A DNA stretch of 64,000 nucleotides from Cricetomys ansorgei (taxonomy: Eukaryota > Chordata > Mammalia > Rodentia > Nesomyidae). Location: NCBI GenBank assembly GCA_026225945.1, contig JAMJFZ010000239.1, positions 27,925,501 to 27,989,500 on the forward strand, written 5' to 3'. Under the pieces are notes generated by a model, which saw only the letters and a program-made list of their open reading frames with translations, searched no databases and was not told where the DNA came from. Below, in pieces: positions 12,754 through 24,479 of the stretch (position 1 is the first letter of the stretch; each line of letters begins with the position of its first letter). The position numbers and the translations under genes were made by a program.

Positions 12754-13248
12754 ATTTGGAGGCTCATGCTTCAGTCTGGGAATTATTTACAGGCACACAC
12801 TAGACAAGTTGCATACAGCTACTTATGCTGAGCAAGTTAATGAACAGCTCTTCTAGAATGTTCTCAGTGTTGGAAGCTCATTGTTGTAAGTTGGAAAGTT
12901 TCAAAAATGTTCTTGCTTGGCCTCAAACTCTACAGATTTCAATTCAATTTAACTTTGTCTAATGGAGTCAGGGCATTAATATTTATAAAAGAGTTCCTGA
13001 ACATTTCTAAGTGGATATGCAGCCAGAATTAAAACCACTGGTAAAAGTATAACACAGGTGTGGGAAACAGAGGGAGATGATTGTTATCTCTTTTCCATAA
13101 GGTAATAGAAAATGGTGCATCCACTTGAAGTATTTACTGAGGTGAAAGTAGTAGCTATGTTTTATTATGTTATATATTGTTAGGAGAGTTTGAATCACAG
13201 TTTCACATTATTTCTTATTATATTTTTTATATACTTTGTTATGTGCTG
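12754..13248. other. unrecognised intergenic DNA
   Basis: I recognise no repeat or gene here. Confidence 0.5.
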
Positions 13249-13407
13249 TTGTGTGTGTGAGAGAGAGCAAGTATGTGTGTACTTTGGGGGTAAGAGGACC
13301 AGTTGAGGGAGTTGGGAGTCTTTTTTTTACTTCCTCCAGGGATTAAACTTGAATCACTTGGGTGACAATTTGTGCCTTTACTTGCAGAGCCAACTTGTTG
13401 GCTCTCA
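13249..13407 (-). repeat. B3-type SINE
   Basis: Minus-strand tRNA-derived SINE. On the plus strand it starts with a GT/GA-rich tail and continues TAAGAGGACCAGTTGAGGGAG, CTTCCTCCAGGGATTAAACTTG and TTGTGCCTTTACTTGCAGAGCC, ending in the reversed head. Moderate divergence. Confidence 0.75.
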
Positions 13408-16350
13408 CTTTATTTCTTGATTGGCTAAATCAAATCACATTTTACTTTCAATCTTTAGACCCAAGCAATTTTTATTTCAAGTGATAGATAGCCACAGAAC
13501 ATAGAACATCACTCCTCATGCCACTGAATCTTTGCCAGGGTCTTCCAATCTATATCCATAATGTAAACATGTGTTGAAATTATGGCTTTATTCATATATT
13601 TTTATACATTGGTATCAGGTGACATGTGATTTCATTTTTGTTAATCTTAAATGAATTAGGTCCTGTGCTGTGTCCACAGGATCTGAAGAATTAAACCTGG
13701 AGAAATAGTAGTTGAATGTTGAGGCATGAGACTGCAGGACCCCCTAATAAATCACTCACTGAGGCTTGGTGCTTGAACATGGCTTAGATAGCAGCTACAG
13801 CGTAGAGATTTTAGTTTCTAATGTTAGTTCCTTAAGACTTAGTGATCTGCCACATAGCAATTCCCACATGTTCTGCTTCATTTTGTTATTCCTGCAAATA
13901 TCAGTGTAAGCTCAGTGAGCAATGTCAGAAGCAGGAAAATTCATGTCCAGGTGACCATCGGTCAGCAAGTGGCCACATGCAGGGAGGCTGTCCTTGAGAC
14001 CTCAGCGTTAGACTACATCAACACGTTTCTTGGATAGAACAACACAATGGTTTCTAATCTTCTGCATTCCACTCTTGGGTTGCTCAGTCATTTCACAGAG
14101 ACTTCTGGTAACAATTAATACAGCCATAAAAAGAGGGAAAATAACAAGGGAAAACATGCACATAAATTGAAAGCAGATATCTGGATGCTGGTGTCCCACA
14201 AATTTAGATCAACCACATGTCTGCCTGGAAACGTGTAACTAGCATTCATAAGTGATGTTATCATATAAAGACTGGTGGAGAAATCACAACGGAGCCCATT
14301 TGTGCATTCTGGAATTAATATCTATGTGTAGATAATTAAGAGAACAATAAAAACACACAGAATGAATGTACACAGGGGAAGATTGGAGCTGCACGTCATC
14401 CAAATGTGTCATATCATGGAAACCTTTGGGGAAATAAAGCTTTATGGGATACTGGCGGTGAGCATTGCTGCTGGAACTAGGAATTTGAAGTCTTGCAGCT
14501 TGGAAATAAAGCTTTCAGTTAATAAGAATGTGTGGTGGAATTAAACACACCACTTCTATTGTAGTTAGAAATCTGTGCCTAATTCCCATGCACCGTCCTG
14601 AAAATAGTTGCTAGAAACTTCTCTTAGGAGAATGGTCTCAAGCAAGCCAGGGCAGCATCAAATAAGGTCTAGATAAACTGCTTCCTGGTGTTGAGGTGCA
14701 CATTCTTTTAACGTTACAAAAGTTTTAAGAGGCGCATTGGTTTCAGGAGTTCCTCAGTATAGTTTGAATGAGTACATTGTAGTTTTTGACCCAAAGGAAA
14801 TGTTTTGGAAAGTGGCGGAGGACACTGAACGGTGATGACAGGACAATAAACTGTGCTGTCACCATAGGGCGCTTCCTGGTATTAAGAATGTGTGTTGAAG
14901 TGATATAAATATAAAACCAAGATGGCTTCCATGGTTTGAATGTTCTGTTTATATACTTTATATGGTATAATGCAGCAGCATCTTGAAGGGAAAGCAAGAC
15001 TTAAGTTCCAGGCTCAATTAAGTTCACATGCATCTCTTGGTGCACAATTTACCACACATTGCTGTCTTCTTAAATTTCTAAATCAAAATGTTTATATTAT
15101 CAGTCATTTGTGCATGTGATATCCAGGCATGCGTGCAAATGTACAAGTACGCAAGTGTGTAGTTTTTAAGTGTGAAAATGTACGAGTGTGATGTGTGCAT
15201 AAATGTACAGTGAAAGGAAGCTTAGATTGTGAGCTGTCTTAGCTATGTTTTTAAATCAATTCAAATGAAACTAAAATGTTTTATGAGTTTAATTGGTGAT
15301 TTTAAAGAAAAATTTAAAAAGCTTCAACACAATAGAATTTCTGGATACAGTTTCTAAGTACTTACAAACGTGTTTCATTTAAGTGAATGAGACAAAATGG
15401 GATAAACATATTGAATAGTATAGACCCAAACTTTCAGTCATTAGGTGCTTTAAAAACATATCAATGCTCCAATCACTTAACTAAAAAAAATTCTGTTAAC
15501 AAATGAGTAGAAACATAGCTTTCAGAAATGTAGATATTATTAAATGTGAAATCTTAACATATACATTTTTAGAACATCACTAATGTTTCCCTACTCCCAA
15601 GACCCAATTAAACAGAATGAAAATCAACTATATTTTCAGCATCATCTCTGCCATAGATCACCATTATTCCAAGGTCAGTGTCCGTTGTATACCGATGACT
15701 TGCTTTAGACTTATTTATCACTTATTTATTAGACTGAATATCATCATGAGAAACAGAATTTTCCTCATGTCAAAAAATAAAGAAAAACTTTCTTGACTTA
15801 AAATGGAAAATCCAGTGCAGTAAAATAAGGATATGTTCCTAAAGATAAATATTGTCCCAGGACCTGCTTACCATTTTAAAATATAAAGATATTAGTAAAG
15901 GAGCACTTAGAATGTTTTAGTAATCTAAGAAAAAGAGATCCTGTCTCCAGAAAAGAGGGTAGACATGGCTTATTCAGAAGCTATGATCCTGAAGAAGATC
16001 AGGTCATATGTTTATAGTGCTAGACCAGCCTATTGCTTGGAGGATTTTCAGGAAAAGGGTTTTTGTTGTTGTTGTTGTTTTAACTCTAATGCTGTGTGCA
16101 AGTGGATTAAGTTCTTAAAGTTGATAATTTCTAGAGACAATGAGCTAACTTTTGGGTTATGGCAAAAGTGTGGCAAAGTGACGTGGTTTATGACAGAACA
16201 GCCCACACATGTCTCTGCTATTTCTGCATGCACTCTCTCATCACTACTGCAGACTCAGTATCTGAGATGTAAACCATTTAAATGTCACTACGCCATGAAA
16301 CATGGGGATTTAAAACAATGTTTACTTTAAACTAAAAGCTCACTGTGAGT
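13408..16350. other. 2.9 kb of unrecognised intergenic DNA
   Basis: I recognise no repeat family. The 121-codon open frame at 15965-16330 is interrupted by a GTT run that encodes a cysteine block, and it has no recognisable domain. I judge it a chance frame. At 14430-14520 two similar GAAATAAAGCTTT words lie about 65 bases apart, without further structure. Confidence 0.5.
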
Positions 16351-16361
16351 TACAGATATAA

Positions 16362-16362
<1 letters not shown>

Positions 16363-16404
<42 letters not shown>

Positions 16405-16411
16405 TGTGTGT
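16363..16411. repeat. (GT)n microsatellite
   Basis: An almost uninterrupted GT run with one GGGT interruption near its 3' end. It is not inside a repeat that I recognise. Confidence 0.95.
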
Positions 16412-16680
16412 ATGTGTTGGACAAAGATGTGGGTTTCTTTGGGATAGAGCACATAGGATGGAAATGGGACATGGTTCTATTTCTTCAGGAGAGCACTCTT
16501 ATCCTTAGGAACTCCTCAGACCAGAAGTCCTCCCCCAGCAAAACAAATGGCTAACTATAAATGTTTTCAGAGTATCTTTTTAGTCACTAGAGGATACTAT
16601 TTGCTCATTGAGTGACTTTTTACCATGATACCTTGCTCATTGCAGACATTCAGAGTTTGTTAAATATGTGATTTTTTTTC

Positions 16681-16755
16681 CAGAGAGTTGTTTACATACA
16701 AGTAACATTATACAGACTGAGCAAGTTGTTTTTTATATATTTATGAATTTGTGTA

Positions 16756-16810
<55 letters not shown>

Positions 16811-16900
16811 CAGAGAGAGAGAGACTTGGAGGGAAGAAAAGAAAGGGAAATTATGTAATTATATTATAATCTCAAAAATCATACAAAATAAATCTCATAA
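16681..16900 (+). mobile_element. L1 3' end fragment, Lx-like, with internal (TG)n(AG)n
   Basis: The match starts at TACATACAAGTAACATTATACAG (16693) and continues ACTGAGCAAGTTG. It is interrupted by a (TG)n(AG)n tract at 16755-16815 and resumes with the terminal polypurine part (GGAGGGAAGAAAAG) and TAATTATATTATAATCTC before the A-rich end. It belongs to the same L1 group as the copies at 1.2-2.2 kb and 20.1-20.5 kb. Confidence 0.8.
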
Positions 16901-17427
16901 CATAATAAACCTTATTCTGTGATGCAAAGCATCTTACTTTTTTAAAATGAGTGACAAATGTTATATGAAATCAAAATGAATGTAATGCCTTATCTTGAAA
17001 TATCCTCTAGTCTAGAACACTGAAGAATATGCATGTAAATACTATTATTTCCACGTGATGTGATTATGTTCCATAGAAGTAGTACAAAGTGCACTGACAA
17101 CATTAAAAGGAAGCAATTCACAAAGTAGATAATATTTCAGTTGATGATCTAGGGATCAATAAGCTCCATTACATACAGAGATGCCACTAGGGAAAACCAG
17201 GCCACAAAGTAGAAATTATATTGCAAAGAAAATGTTGACCTAGTTGGAGTACAGGAAGAATAAAGACAGAAAAAAAAAAACCAAAACAATAAAGGTAAAC
17301 ATGGTGGGAGAGCTTAGTTAGATGCTTAATCTGCGTACAAAATTCGTTGAACATTTTTCACAACAAAAGCATTTTAAATGGAAACTGATCATAACTTTTA
17401 AAAAGGTTTATGTCATATTTTAATTAT
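16901..17427. other. unrecognised intergenic DNA
   Basis: I recognise nothing here except a short A10 run near 17271. Confidence 0.5.
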
Positions 17428-17612
17428 GTGCACATGTGTATGCATCTGTGTTTGGATATGTGCACATGTGTGTAGATGTGAACAGAATCCAGAAGAGGGT
17501 GACAGGTCCCTTGGAGCTGAAACTACATATAAGTTTGTGATACAGTCTAACATGGGTATTGAGAACTAAATTTGGGTCTTCTGCAAGAATAGTATGTATA
17601 ACTGTAGATTCA
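17428..17612 (-). repeat. RSINE1/B3-type SINE
   Basis: A minus-strand tRNA-derived SINE. Plus-strand landmarks are the TG-rich tail, CCAGAAGAGGGTGACAGGTCC, CTTGGAGCTGAAACTACATA and AACTAAATTTGGGTCTTCTGC, then a decayed head. Diverged. Confidence 0.7.
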
Positions 17613-17639
17613 GGGCAAAAGGAACTTATTCTTTGGCTA

Positions 17640-18352
17640 TTTCAATCCCCACCCCTTAGGGGATTTTAGCCTCCATATAACCTAATCATCAAACCTAAAT
17701 CTTGAACGTTTTAACCTCTGAGACTACTACTGACCGGGTTCACTCTGACTAGCTCTTTCTGAACTCGGAACTGTACTGAACTCAACTGATTCTTCTGGTT
17801 CAACTCACTCACTACTCTGATTCAAAGTCTTCTCCAAGCTATCTCGCTCATAGTGACCTTCTGAGGTAGCAGGCTGACTGTTTCTCACAGAATTCAAGTG
17901 ACTCTGGCTGACTCCAGCTGATTCTCTGACTGTCTCAGGCTGAACTGCTCTGCTTGGCTTCAAACTGACTCATTTGACTTGCTGTCTTCTGAACTGCTTC
18001 TGATTCTCTGCCTCAGAGTGTCTCATACTGCCTCAGGCTGCCTTGACTGACTGCTTGACTCTTTGAACTGAGAACCTGCTTTTATATTTTGAGAGCTGGG
18101 TGTGTCTTTACTCTGACTCATTCTGCTAACTATTCCTCTGATTAGTCACATTACCCACTCTTCATTCTAACTCATTTCAGATGTCACTTCCTGTCTGACA
18201 CTGACTCCTTCTGAGCTCTGCTTCACTTGCTTCTTCTTCTACTTGCTTCTGTCTTGTGGATTAAACGCTTGTGCTATCACTGCTTTCTGAATAATGAGAT
18301 TAAAGGTGTGTACTGACATTCTTTCTATTCTAGAGCAGCCATGTTTACAGAT
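17640..18352 (-). repeat. AGTCAG-rich interspersed repeat, copy 2
   Basis: The plus strand is dominated by CTGACT, CTGATTCT and TCTGACTG words for about 600 bases. Two B1-like words in reverse (GGATTAAACGCTTGTGC near 18258 and GATTAAAGGTGTGTAC near 18299) follow at the end corresponding to the 5' side of the plus-strand copies. The end shares CTAGAGCAGCCATG with copy 1. I see no open frame or internal promoter. The class (LTR or other) is not certain. Confidence 0.75.
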
Positions 18353-20045
18353 TAAAGTATTAACTGTTCTTCTACAAGTATGTGCTCTTAGTGTGATGTG
18401 AACTATTTTCAGCCACTGATCATATCTTTTATCTTATAGAAGTACAAATGTTATGATGGGAAAAGACTTTGATGAGAGAAAAAGTGATGGACCAATCATT
18501 ACTGAAAGATTTGAAGATTTTATTTCTCTTCTAATATAGAAGACCCAATCTTAGAATAAATGAAGCAGTAAATTATCAAATACCCACTCATCAGATATGG
18601 AGCATGTGAGATGAGCCAACCCTTTACAGTGATGGCTGCTGGTGGTAAAAGTACACCACTAAATGTGGAGCTGTTCTGTCTCTGAATATCACTTATGCCA
18701 AAATGTCAATAGGCTGTTAAAAATTACAATGACAAAATGTTACTCTTTTGTGCACTATCAATGTAGACACAGGGGATAGTAAAAGTGTAGACACAATCTG
18801 GTATCAATATCCAGAAAAATAATTCCAGTATTTATGTCTTCAATTCTATGTCTTAGACAGGTATAAATAGCCTTCCCAAGTTCATAGGACTATAGTGAGG
18901 TCTCTTTACAAACATGTGTAACATATTATCACATGAATGAAGAGAAAAATTATCCAACTGTATACTCTAAAGTATGTTTCATAAGCAAAAGACATTAAAA
19001 AGAATGATTCACATCCATTGGCCTAATTACTTTATCTAATTTCCTTTAGAATACATGGCTTCCCTTTAGGATATATGTCTGCATAACAAATGACTTACTT
19101 ACTGAGCTGAGAATGCAAAGTTCTGAATCAGGAAGGAAATACATGATATCCATTCATCTCATATTGTTTCATAGTTGGTCCCTTCAAATAGCTATACTAA
19201 ATAGTGTGTAAAAATTAGTATAATTGAATGTCCATAATAAATTTTCAAACAAAGTAAACTGAAAGGTAGACACACACACACAGATAAATGGTCCCAAAGT
19301 ATAAATGCCAAGATGAAAACAACTGTCAGCAATATTTAAGAAAGAATTCATAGAAAGGATAGTAGAATTTTGTCTTTGCCTATTAAGAGCACTGAATCAA
19401 ATTTGAAGGAAAATGTCATTTGATCAAAGACATCAGAGCACAAAAATGTATTGATGAGAAGACTAGAATTTGAAATTAGATAATCAGAGAGTAATAAAAC
19501 CAACAACTATAGGTGTTTCCCATGTGTTTGAAGGACAATTCAACATGTTGATTTTTTTATATATGCACCAAGTAATAAAAATCTGTTAGTCTTCTATTTT
19601 AACATTTTAAACTAGGTAGAATATAGTTGCTGAATTTTGAATTTCAACTCTAGAATTTGATTCTTGAATTTTTTCTTTTACACTGTGTGGACTTCAGTGG
19701 GCTATTAATTGTGTTCTCAGGATATTAGTTTCGTATTCTGTAGAATGTGAACAATATTCTCAGCTCACCTGAAACAAACTGAAAAAGGTAAATGCTGTCT
19801 GTGTCTTTCATTGGAATTGAAACATGAAATCTCTAACTTAATTATTGTAATGTCAGTAATGCGTGGAGAAAGAGAGTGAAAATGAGTACCCATTAATTTA
19901 CCATGCTCAACTTTTTCAATTCAAAGCAGATAAGGAAATGTCAAGAAAAATATTGGTTTCCTACTCTCAGCCCAACCAATTGTTGTCCACTGATAGCAGG
20001 ATTAACTCTCTGAATCTTGGTTTTTCTCAGGTGAACATTGTGCAT
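18353..20045. other. 1.7 kb of unrecognised intergenic DNA
   Basis: I recognise no repeat or gene. The open frame at 19863-20057 has no protein features. Confidence 0.5.
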
Positions 20046-20494
20046 AAAAACAGTTAATACTTTGACATATAACCTGTTTCATTTGATGATATATGTTATA
20101 TGTCTTATATGTATGTTTTCTGGACTGACCATTTGATATTGGATAACCAACTGGTGTGCTGACCCCTGAAGAAGACTACTTCTTACACTTTCAGGATTAC
20201 TTATTGCCTGTACCTTTATGTAGGTTATATTTAGGAATAAAGCTATATCTATCCCTCTATATACTTGTATATATATATATATAATATATATATATATATT
20301 ATATATATATACACATACACACAATTAATATATATATATTAATTGTGTGTATATACACACAATTAATGAAAAAGAGACCATGAATTTGAAAGAGAGAAAG
20401 GAGGAGTATATGGGCAGTTTGGAAGGTAGAAAAGGGAATGGAGAAATGTAATTATAGTATAATCTCAAAAAAAGGTTTAAAAAAACAGTTAATA
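20046..20494 (+). mobile_element. 5'-inverted L1 3' UTR insertion with 14-bp target-site duplication
   Basis: An identical 14-mer, AAAAACAGTTAATA, flanks the insertion at 20046-20059 and 20481-20494. Inside, 20060-20220 is L1 3' UTR in reverse orientation: plus-strand GTATGTTTTCTGGACTGACC and TTGGATAACCAACTGGTGTG are the reverse of the L1 words CAATTGGTTATCC and TCAGCCCTGAAAACATA. From 20221 the element is in forward orientation (GGTTATATTTAGGAATAAAG, then GACCATGAATTTGAAAGAGA and AATTATAGTATAATCTC, then an A-rich end). Together these are the signs of target-primed reverse transcription with twin priming. The copy is short, has no ORF2 and is immobile. AT-rich repeats fill 20270-20352. Confidence 0.88.
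20315..20352. repeat. 38-bp perfect palindrome
   Basis: The 38 bases equal their own reverse complement: an ACACAATTAA arm, a TATA core and a TTAATTGTGT arm. A third half-copy (ACACAATTAATG) follows directly at 20356-20368. The palindrome lies within the TA-rich part of the L1 insertion. Confidence 0.95.
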
Positions 20495-21397
20495 TACATA
20501 TGTTTTGCTATTTATGCTGTGGTTTTAAGTATAGTAGTTTGTTAAATTTTCAACATATAAACAATTGTATAGTGATATTGCATGAAAATGAAGCCTCAAG
20601 GCCTGCGTGATTTGTTTTAAGTTGTAAGTCTATGGCCAAGGGAACTGATCACTTGGTCATTTTTGTTTAGTTATGCTGTTCTTTGTTGAATGACATTCTG
20701 TTGCCGTCTGCATTTCTAGTTGTTTCTGACAACATTGTTGAGAGAATCTAACAAAGTAATGTATTCAGATTATGCATAAAAAACTGTGCATGTGCATGCA
20801 TAATGTGCTATTGCTGTTATAACATTTTGAGAAAATTCTGGTGTTATTCATGTAACAGATATTAGCCTGAATATGTGTGTATACATACACACACACACAC
20901 ACACACGTCTTAATATCCATTTAAAATTTTATCGTGTCATAGTCCTCAAATTACAAAGTAAATATCTTTTCATTTTTTTCCCTGATTCTTTATGAGTGTG
21001 GAAGAGTTTAGTTTTATTCCAGTGTAAAAATCCATCAGCATTAGTCTTTTATGAAGAAAAATCCCCATTGAAACCCATCTTGCCCCTGGTTCTCACACTT
21101 AGGCCCAGTTCCCTTAGATTTCCTTATATGCTATGGCATTTTCAAAGAATTAGCTGGGGGCAAGGAAGAAATCTTGACTCCCCTGGAATAATCGCATGAA
21201 TTCCCCTGGGACAGGCAAACAGGAGTGAAACAAGGACTTGAGTATTTTCAAACGCAGACTCAGATTTGGGGCCCTTGTCCGCTTACACGGAGGGATTTTA
21301 AACAAAAAGGTATCCTCTTACCTTCAGAAGTACAAAGTTTATTTAAGAGCCCCTGATTTCTTTAGAATATGATCTCAGTATTGGCAGTGAACAGAAA
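20495..21397. other. unrecognised intergenic DNA with a short (CA)n
   Basis: The only simple structure is a CA run at about 20884-20906. I recognise no interspersed repeat or gene. Confidence 0.5.
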
Positions 21398-21523
21398 CAC
21401 GTGATTTTTTGCAACATGTGTCCACATGTGGCTCATGAACTCCACATGTGCTCTTTCCGTGGGTCCCGTGACCTTGCTGCGGATCACATGTGCTTTACAT
21501 ATGCTTTCTATGGTTCACATCTG
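21398..21523. promoter_or_regulatory. candidate E-box array (bHLH site cluster)
   Basis: Seven CANNTG words lie in 126 bases: CACGTG at 21398, CATGTG at 21415, the palindromic octamer CACATGTG at 21423, 21443 and 21485, CATATG at 21498 and CATCTG at 21518. The copy at 21485 is preceded by T, giving TCACATGTG, which resembles the M-box bound by MITF/TFE-type factors. The surroundings are free of interspersed repeats. That it binds anything is inference. It could also be a diverged short tandem repeat. Confidence 0.45.
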
Positions 21524-22099
21524 CTTTCAACATTTCTCCCTGACAGTAGACACCCTTGTTATATTACCATTTGCTGTAATAATTAAATTCAAGGAACTGA
21601 ACTTGAGAGGGCTTTGTGGGGGAGGGTGTTTGTTAGTTTTGATTTATATTTGGTGCTGTGTTGAGTGATGTCTATTATAACTGCTTATCGTTTCTCTTTG
21701 TGGGCATACGGTTGCTCCGTTTAACCTCACTGAAGACAGACTAATCCAAAGATGTTCTTAAGCTCCTGTGACTCATAAAGGTTATCATTTTAGAAGAGAC
21801 CTTGAAAACTTATTCTGGATTTAAAGCAAAAAGTAAATAAATAAGATGACATTTCCAAGAGGCAAGGTTTCTTTCAGTTTTATATTGTAGATACAGAACG
21901 AACAGCAAATAAATATACAATCTGACTAACAGGATGTTAATCACATAGAAACTAAATTTAAAGGAGATACTTCTGTCTGAGGTCCAGGCACAAACGCAAA
22001 CAATTAATGTGGACACCTGCCTGTTTTGTTTAGATCAGGAGAAAGTGAAACTCTTTGTAATGTAATGAATTATTTTCTGTTGTAGTAAGCACACTAATT
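21524..22099. other. unrecognised, repeat-free DNA
   Basis: I find no repeat or coding signal. This stretch links the E-box array to the conserved-looking block that follows. Confidence 0.5.
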
Positions 22100-22830
22100 A
22101 TCTCTCCTTGTACCCTCAGGAAGGATCTTGCCAAACCCAGAGTTTGTATATGAATACATTGTATCTATTAAACAGAGAAGCAATACTTTTATTAATTACA
22201 GAACATTTGTTTTCATCTATCTTTGAAAGAAATTTTAAAAACAGTCTTGCCCCTGGAATAAATGACTCCAGCATTTAATAAAGTTTGAAAAACCATAACT
22301 CCATTCACTATCTTTTCTTGATGCATGGATACAGTGCTCATTAATGTTAATAATACTTGGAAGTAAATGAAGCATATCGGATTGTAGCCACCTTATCCAT
22401 GCCCAAAGAAGGAATGTGGCGCCCCTTAGCCAACAAGTTACTTAATGCTCAGTTGGCCAAATGTTAAAAGAGATTTGATGCTGTAGGCGATTAAATCCAG
22501 TCTGCCCCTGAGGACCATGCAGCCGTAAATAAGCATTTTAAAAGAATCTCAGCCTTTAATGAAGAACAGGGGAATTTTCAATCAGTAATCAGAAACAGCT
22601 TTCCAAGTAGAGGCATAACGGTATGCATATTTTGATTTGGTGCATAGGACATGCATTGTTTGAGAGACATTCCAAAGGGTGGATATCACTGTGTTGCTAA
22701 ATATTTAGTGGAATTTGAACATTTAAAGAATTTAGAGGCAACACGATAGAATTAAACAAGGACTTCTAGTGAGAAAACAGGTTATGTTTAATTAAAAAGT
22801 AACAACAAAGGAAATAATGAGATGAATAAT
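22100..22830. promoter_or_regulatory. candidate conserved noncoding element
   Basis: About 730 bases have no recognised repeat and no long open frame. They contain clustered homeodomain-like words (CTAATTA near 22094, TTAATTACAG near 22191, TTTAATTAAA near 22788) and a GTAAATAA forkhead-like word near 22525. Several CpG words survive in AT-rich surroundings (GGCGATTAAATCC near 22487, AGCCGTAAATAAG). This is the texture of developmental enhancers, but conservation was not measured. Confidence 0.4.
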
Positions 22831-23684
22831 GGGCACAGTAAATAAACAAAATATATAAAGTTCAAATCATATCAATAATAATCTGTGCAGACCTTTATGT
22901 AGCTTTATGTATATATAGAAACAAGCTTATAAATATAAAGAAAACATCTTTTGTTTCATAGTCTGTACTAGCAAGTGTGTTGATGTAGCCTACACACTGG
23001 TTATGGTTAATAAGTCATCAGAATTCTCTGGAGTACACACAACTCCTTTCCCATGTTGTTAAATATACTTAGAACAAAGAGGAAAAACATTAAAGGAAGG
23101 GTAGGTGAGAGGTAAAAACATGAAAACTCGTAATAAGCAGGAAGACTTAGACTAGTGGAATGGACGTGATTTTAAATTCTTGTTTCTGCAGAGATTACTA
23201 TTCCAACTAAATTGAAGACTCAAAACTAGTCAATTATTTGTTTCATTTTTCCTTCTGCTCAGTGTCCACGTCACCCTATATGTCTTGCTGATCATGGGCT
23301 GAAAGTTGAGTGTAGTGTGGAGGCAAAAAATAAAAAAATAAATTATCGTGTGAGGCAGGTAAAGGCTAAATGGAAGACGGAGTTGGTAAGGCATCTTTGA
23401 CTCACACCATGGCTCCCTTTCCTCGTAGGATGACCACGTGCAGCTCTGACAGCAGTGTCTTAGACAAGAGGCTTTAGTCTGTCACTTACTGCCATGCTTA
23501 ATTGCAAGGGTTTTAATGAGAGAATGACTAAGGATACGAGGTCAGTGTGTGACTTGGTGGGTGAATCCAAATATCAAGAAGAGGTCGCGCATTCCCAGAG
23601 CAACCTCAGCTTTACGGTCTTCCTTCCCTCTCCGAGACTGCTATACATAGCTAGTAGTCATCTGTATTGCTGTTTTACTCACCA
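22831..23684. other. unrecognised intergenic DNA
   Basis: I recognise no repeat or gene. The open frame at 23494-23748 has no recognisable domain. Confidence 0.5.
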
Positions 23685-23757
23685 CCATAGCCAAAACAAA
23701 ACAAACAAACAAAGCACAAAAAAGCAAAAGATATACATCGGCAGATGAATGGGATAA

Positions 23758-23823
<66 letters not shown>

Positions 23824-24115
23824 CATATTCTTCAGCTGTAAAGAAACATGCAATCATAAAATTTGAAGGAAAATAGGGGAATTTAGAGTTTTAATTTAAT
23901 GTTAAGCAAGGTCATGCAACATCAAAAAGCAAAACAAACGAACCAAGAAAAAGAATGATTTCCCTTGTATACAGAACATAGTCAATAATATATACATCAA
24001 TGCAAACATATGTACATGTTGGTATAGTACACCATGTCATGTAGAAAAATAAAGAAAGGCTAATTATTAGGAGATGAGGAAGTATTGAATGCAGGTAATG
24101 GACATGATTTGTGAA
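23685..24115 (+). mobile_element. old L1 ORF2 3'-end relic
   Basis: CCATAGCCAAAACAAAAC, CATCGGCAGATGAATGGG and ATAATGAAAAT match the late ORF2 region of L1. After a (TA)n expansion at 23765-23821 come TTCAGCTGTAAAGAAACATGC, AATCATAAAATTTG and a decayed remainder. The reading frame is destroyed. The (TA)n sits where L1 has a short TATATA-like stretch. Confidence 0.7.
23765..23821. repeat. (TA)n microsatellite
   Basis: About 28 uninterrupted TA units within the L1 relic. Some such arrays form cruciforms and vary in length. Confidence 0.97.
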
Positions 24116-24479
24116 AGGAGGTAGAAATCTAATTGTTTTTCTTTTTCTAAATGTATCATGGATGTTTTGTAAGTTTTGTTGGTGGACAAGTGCATGAAAT
24201 ATATTGATGGTGGAAGTATAACAGGAGCCTCCACAACTGAAGAATGCCTGTTCTAATTGAATAGAAGTTCATTTAGATGTGAATGATTAACTCCTGTGTA
24301 AATTTTGTTGTTGTCTCCAACTTTTTATTTCTATAACAGATGTGATTATTTTTTAAATAGCCGTCTAAAATCTAAAATTTATACCAGACTCCAGATTCTT
24401 TCAAAATCACCCAAACCTTACTCACCTCTATTTCTGCACTGCCATAGAAATCATTTCCATCTTTTCAGATAATCATACT
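24116..24479. other. unrecognised intergenic DNA
   Basis: I can support no feature here. Confidence 0.5.

Noticed and set aside
15965..16330. 121-codon plus-strand open frame
   Set aside because: Contains a cysteine block coded by a GTT repeat and has no recognised domain.
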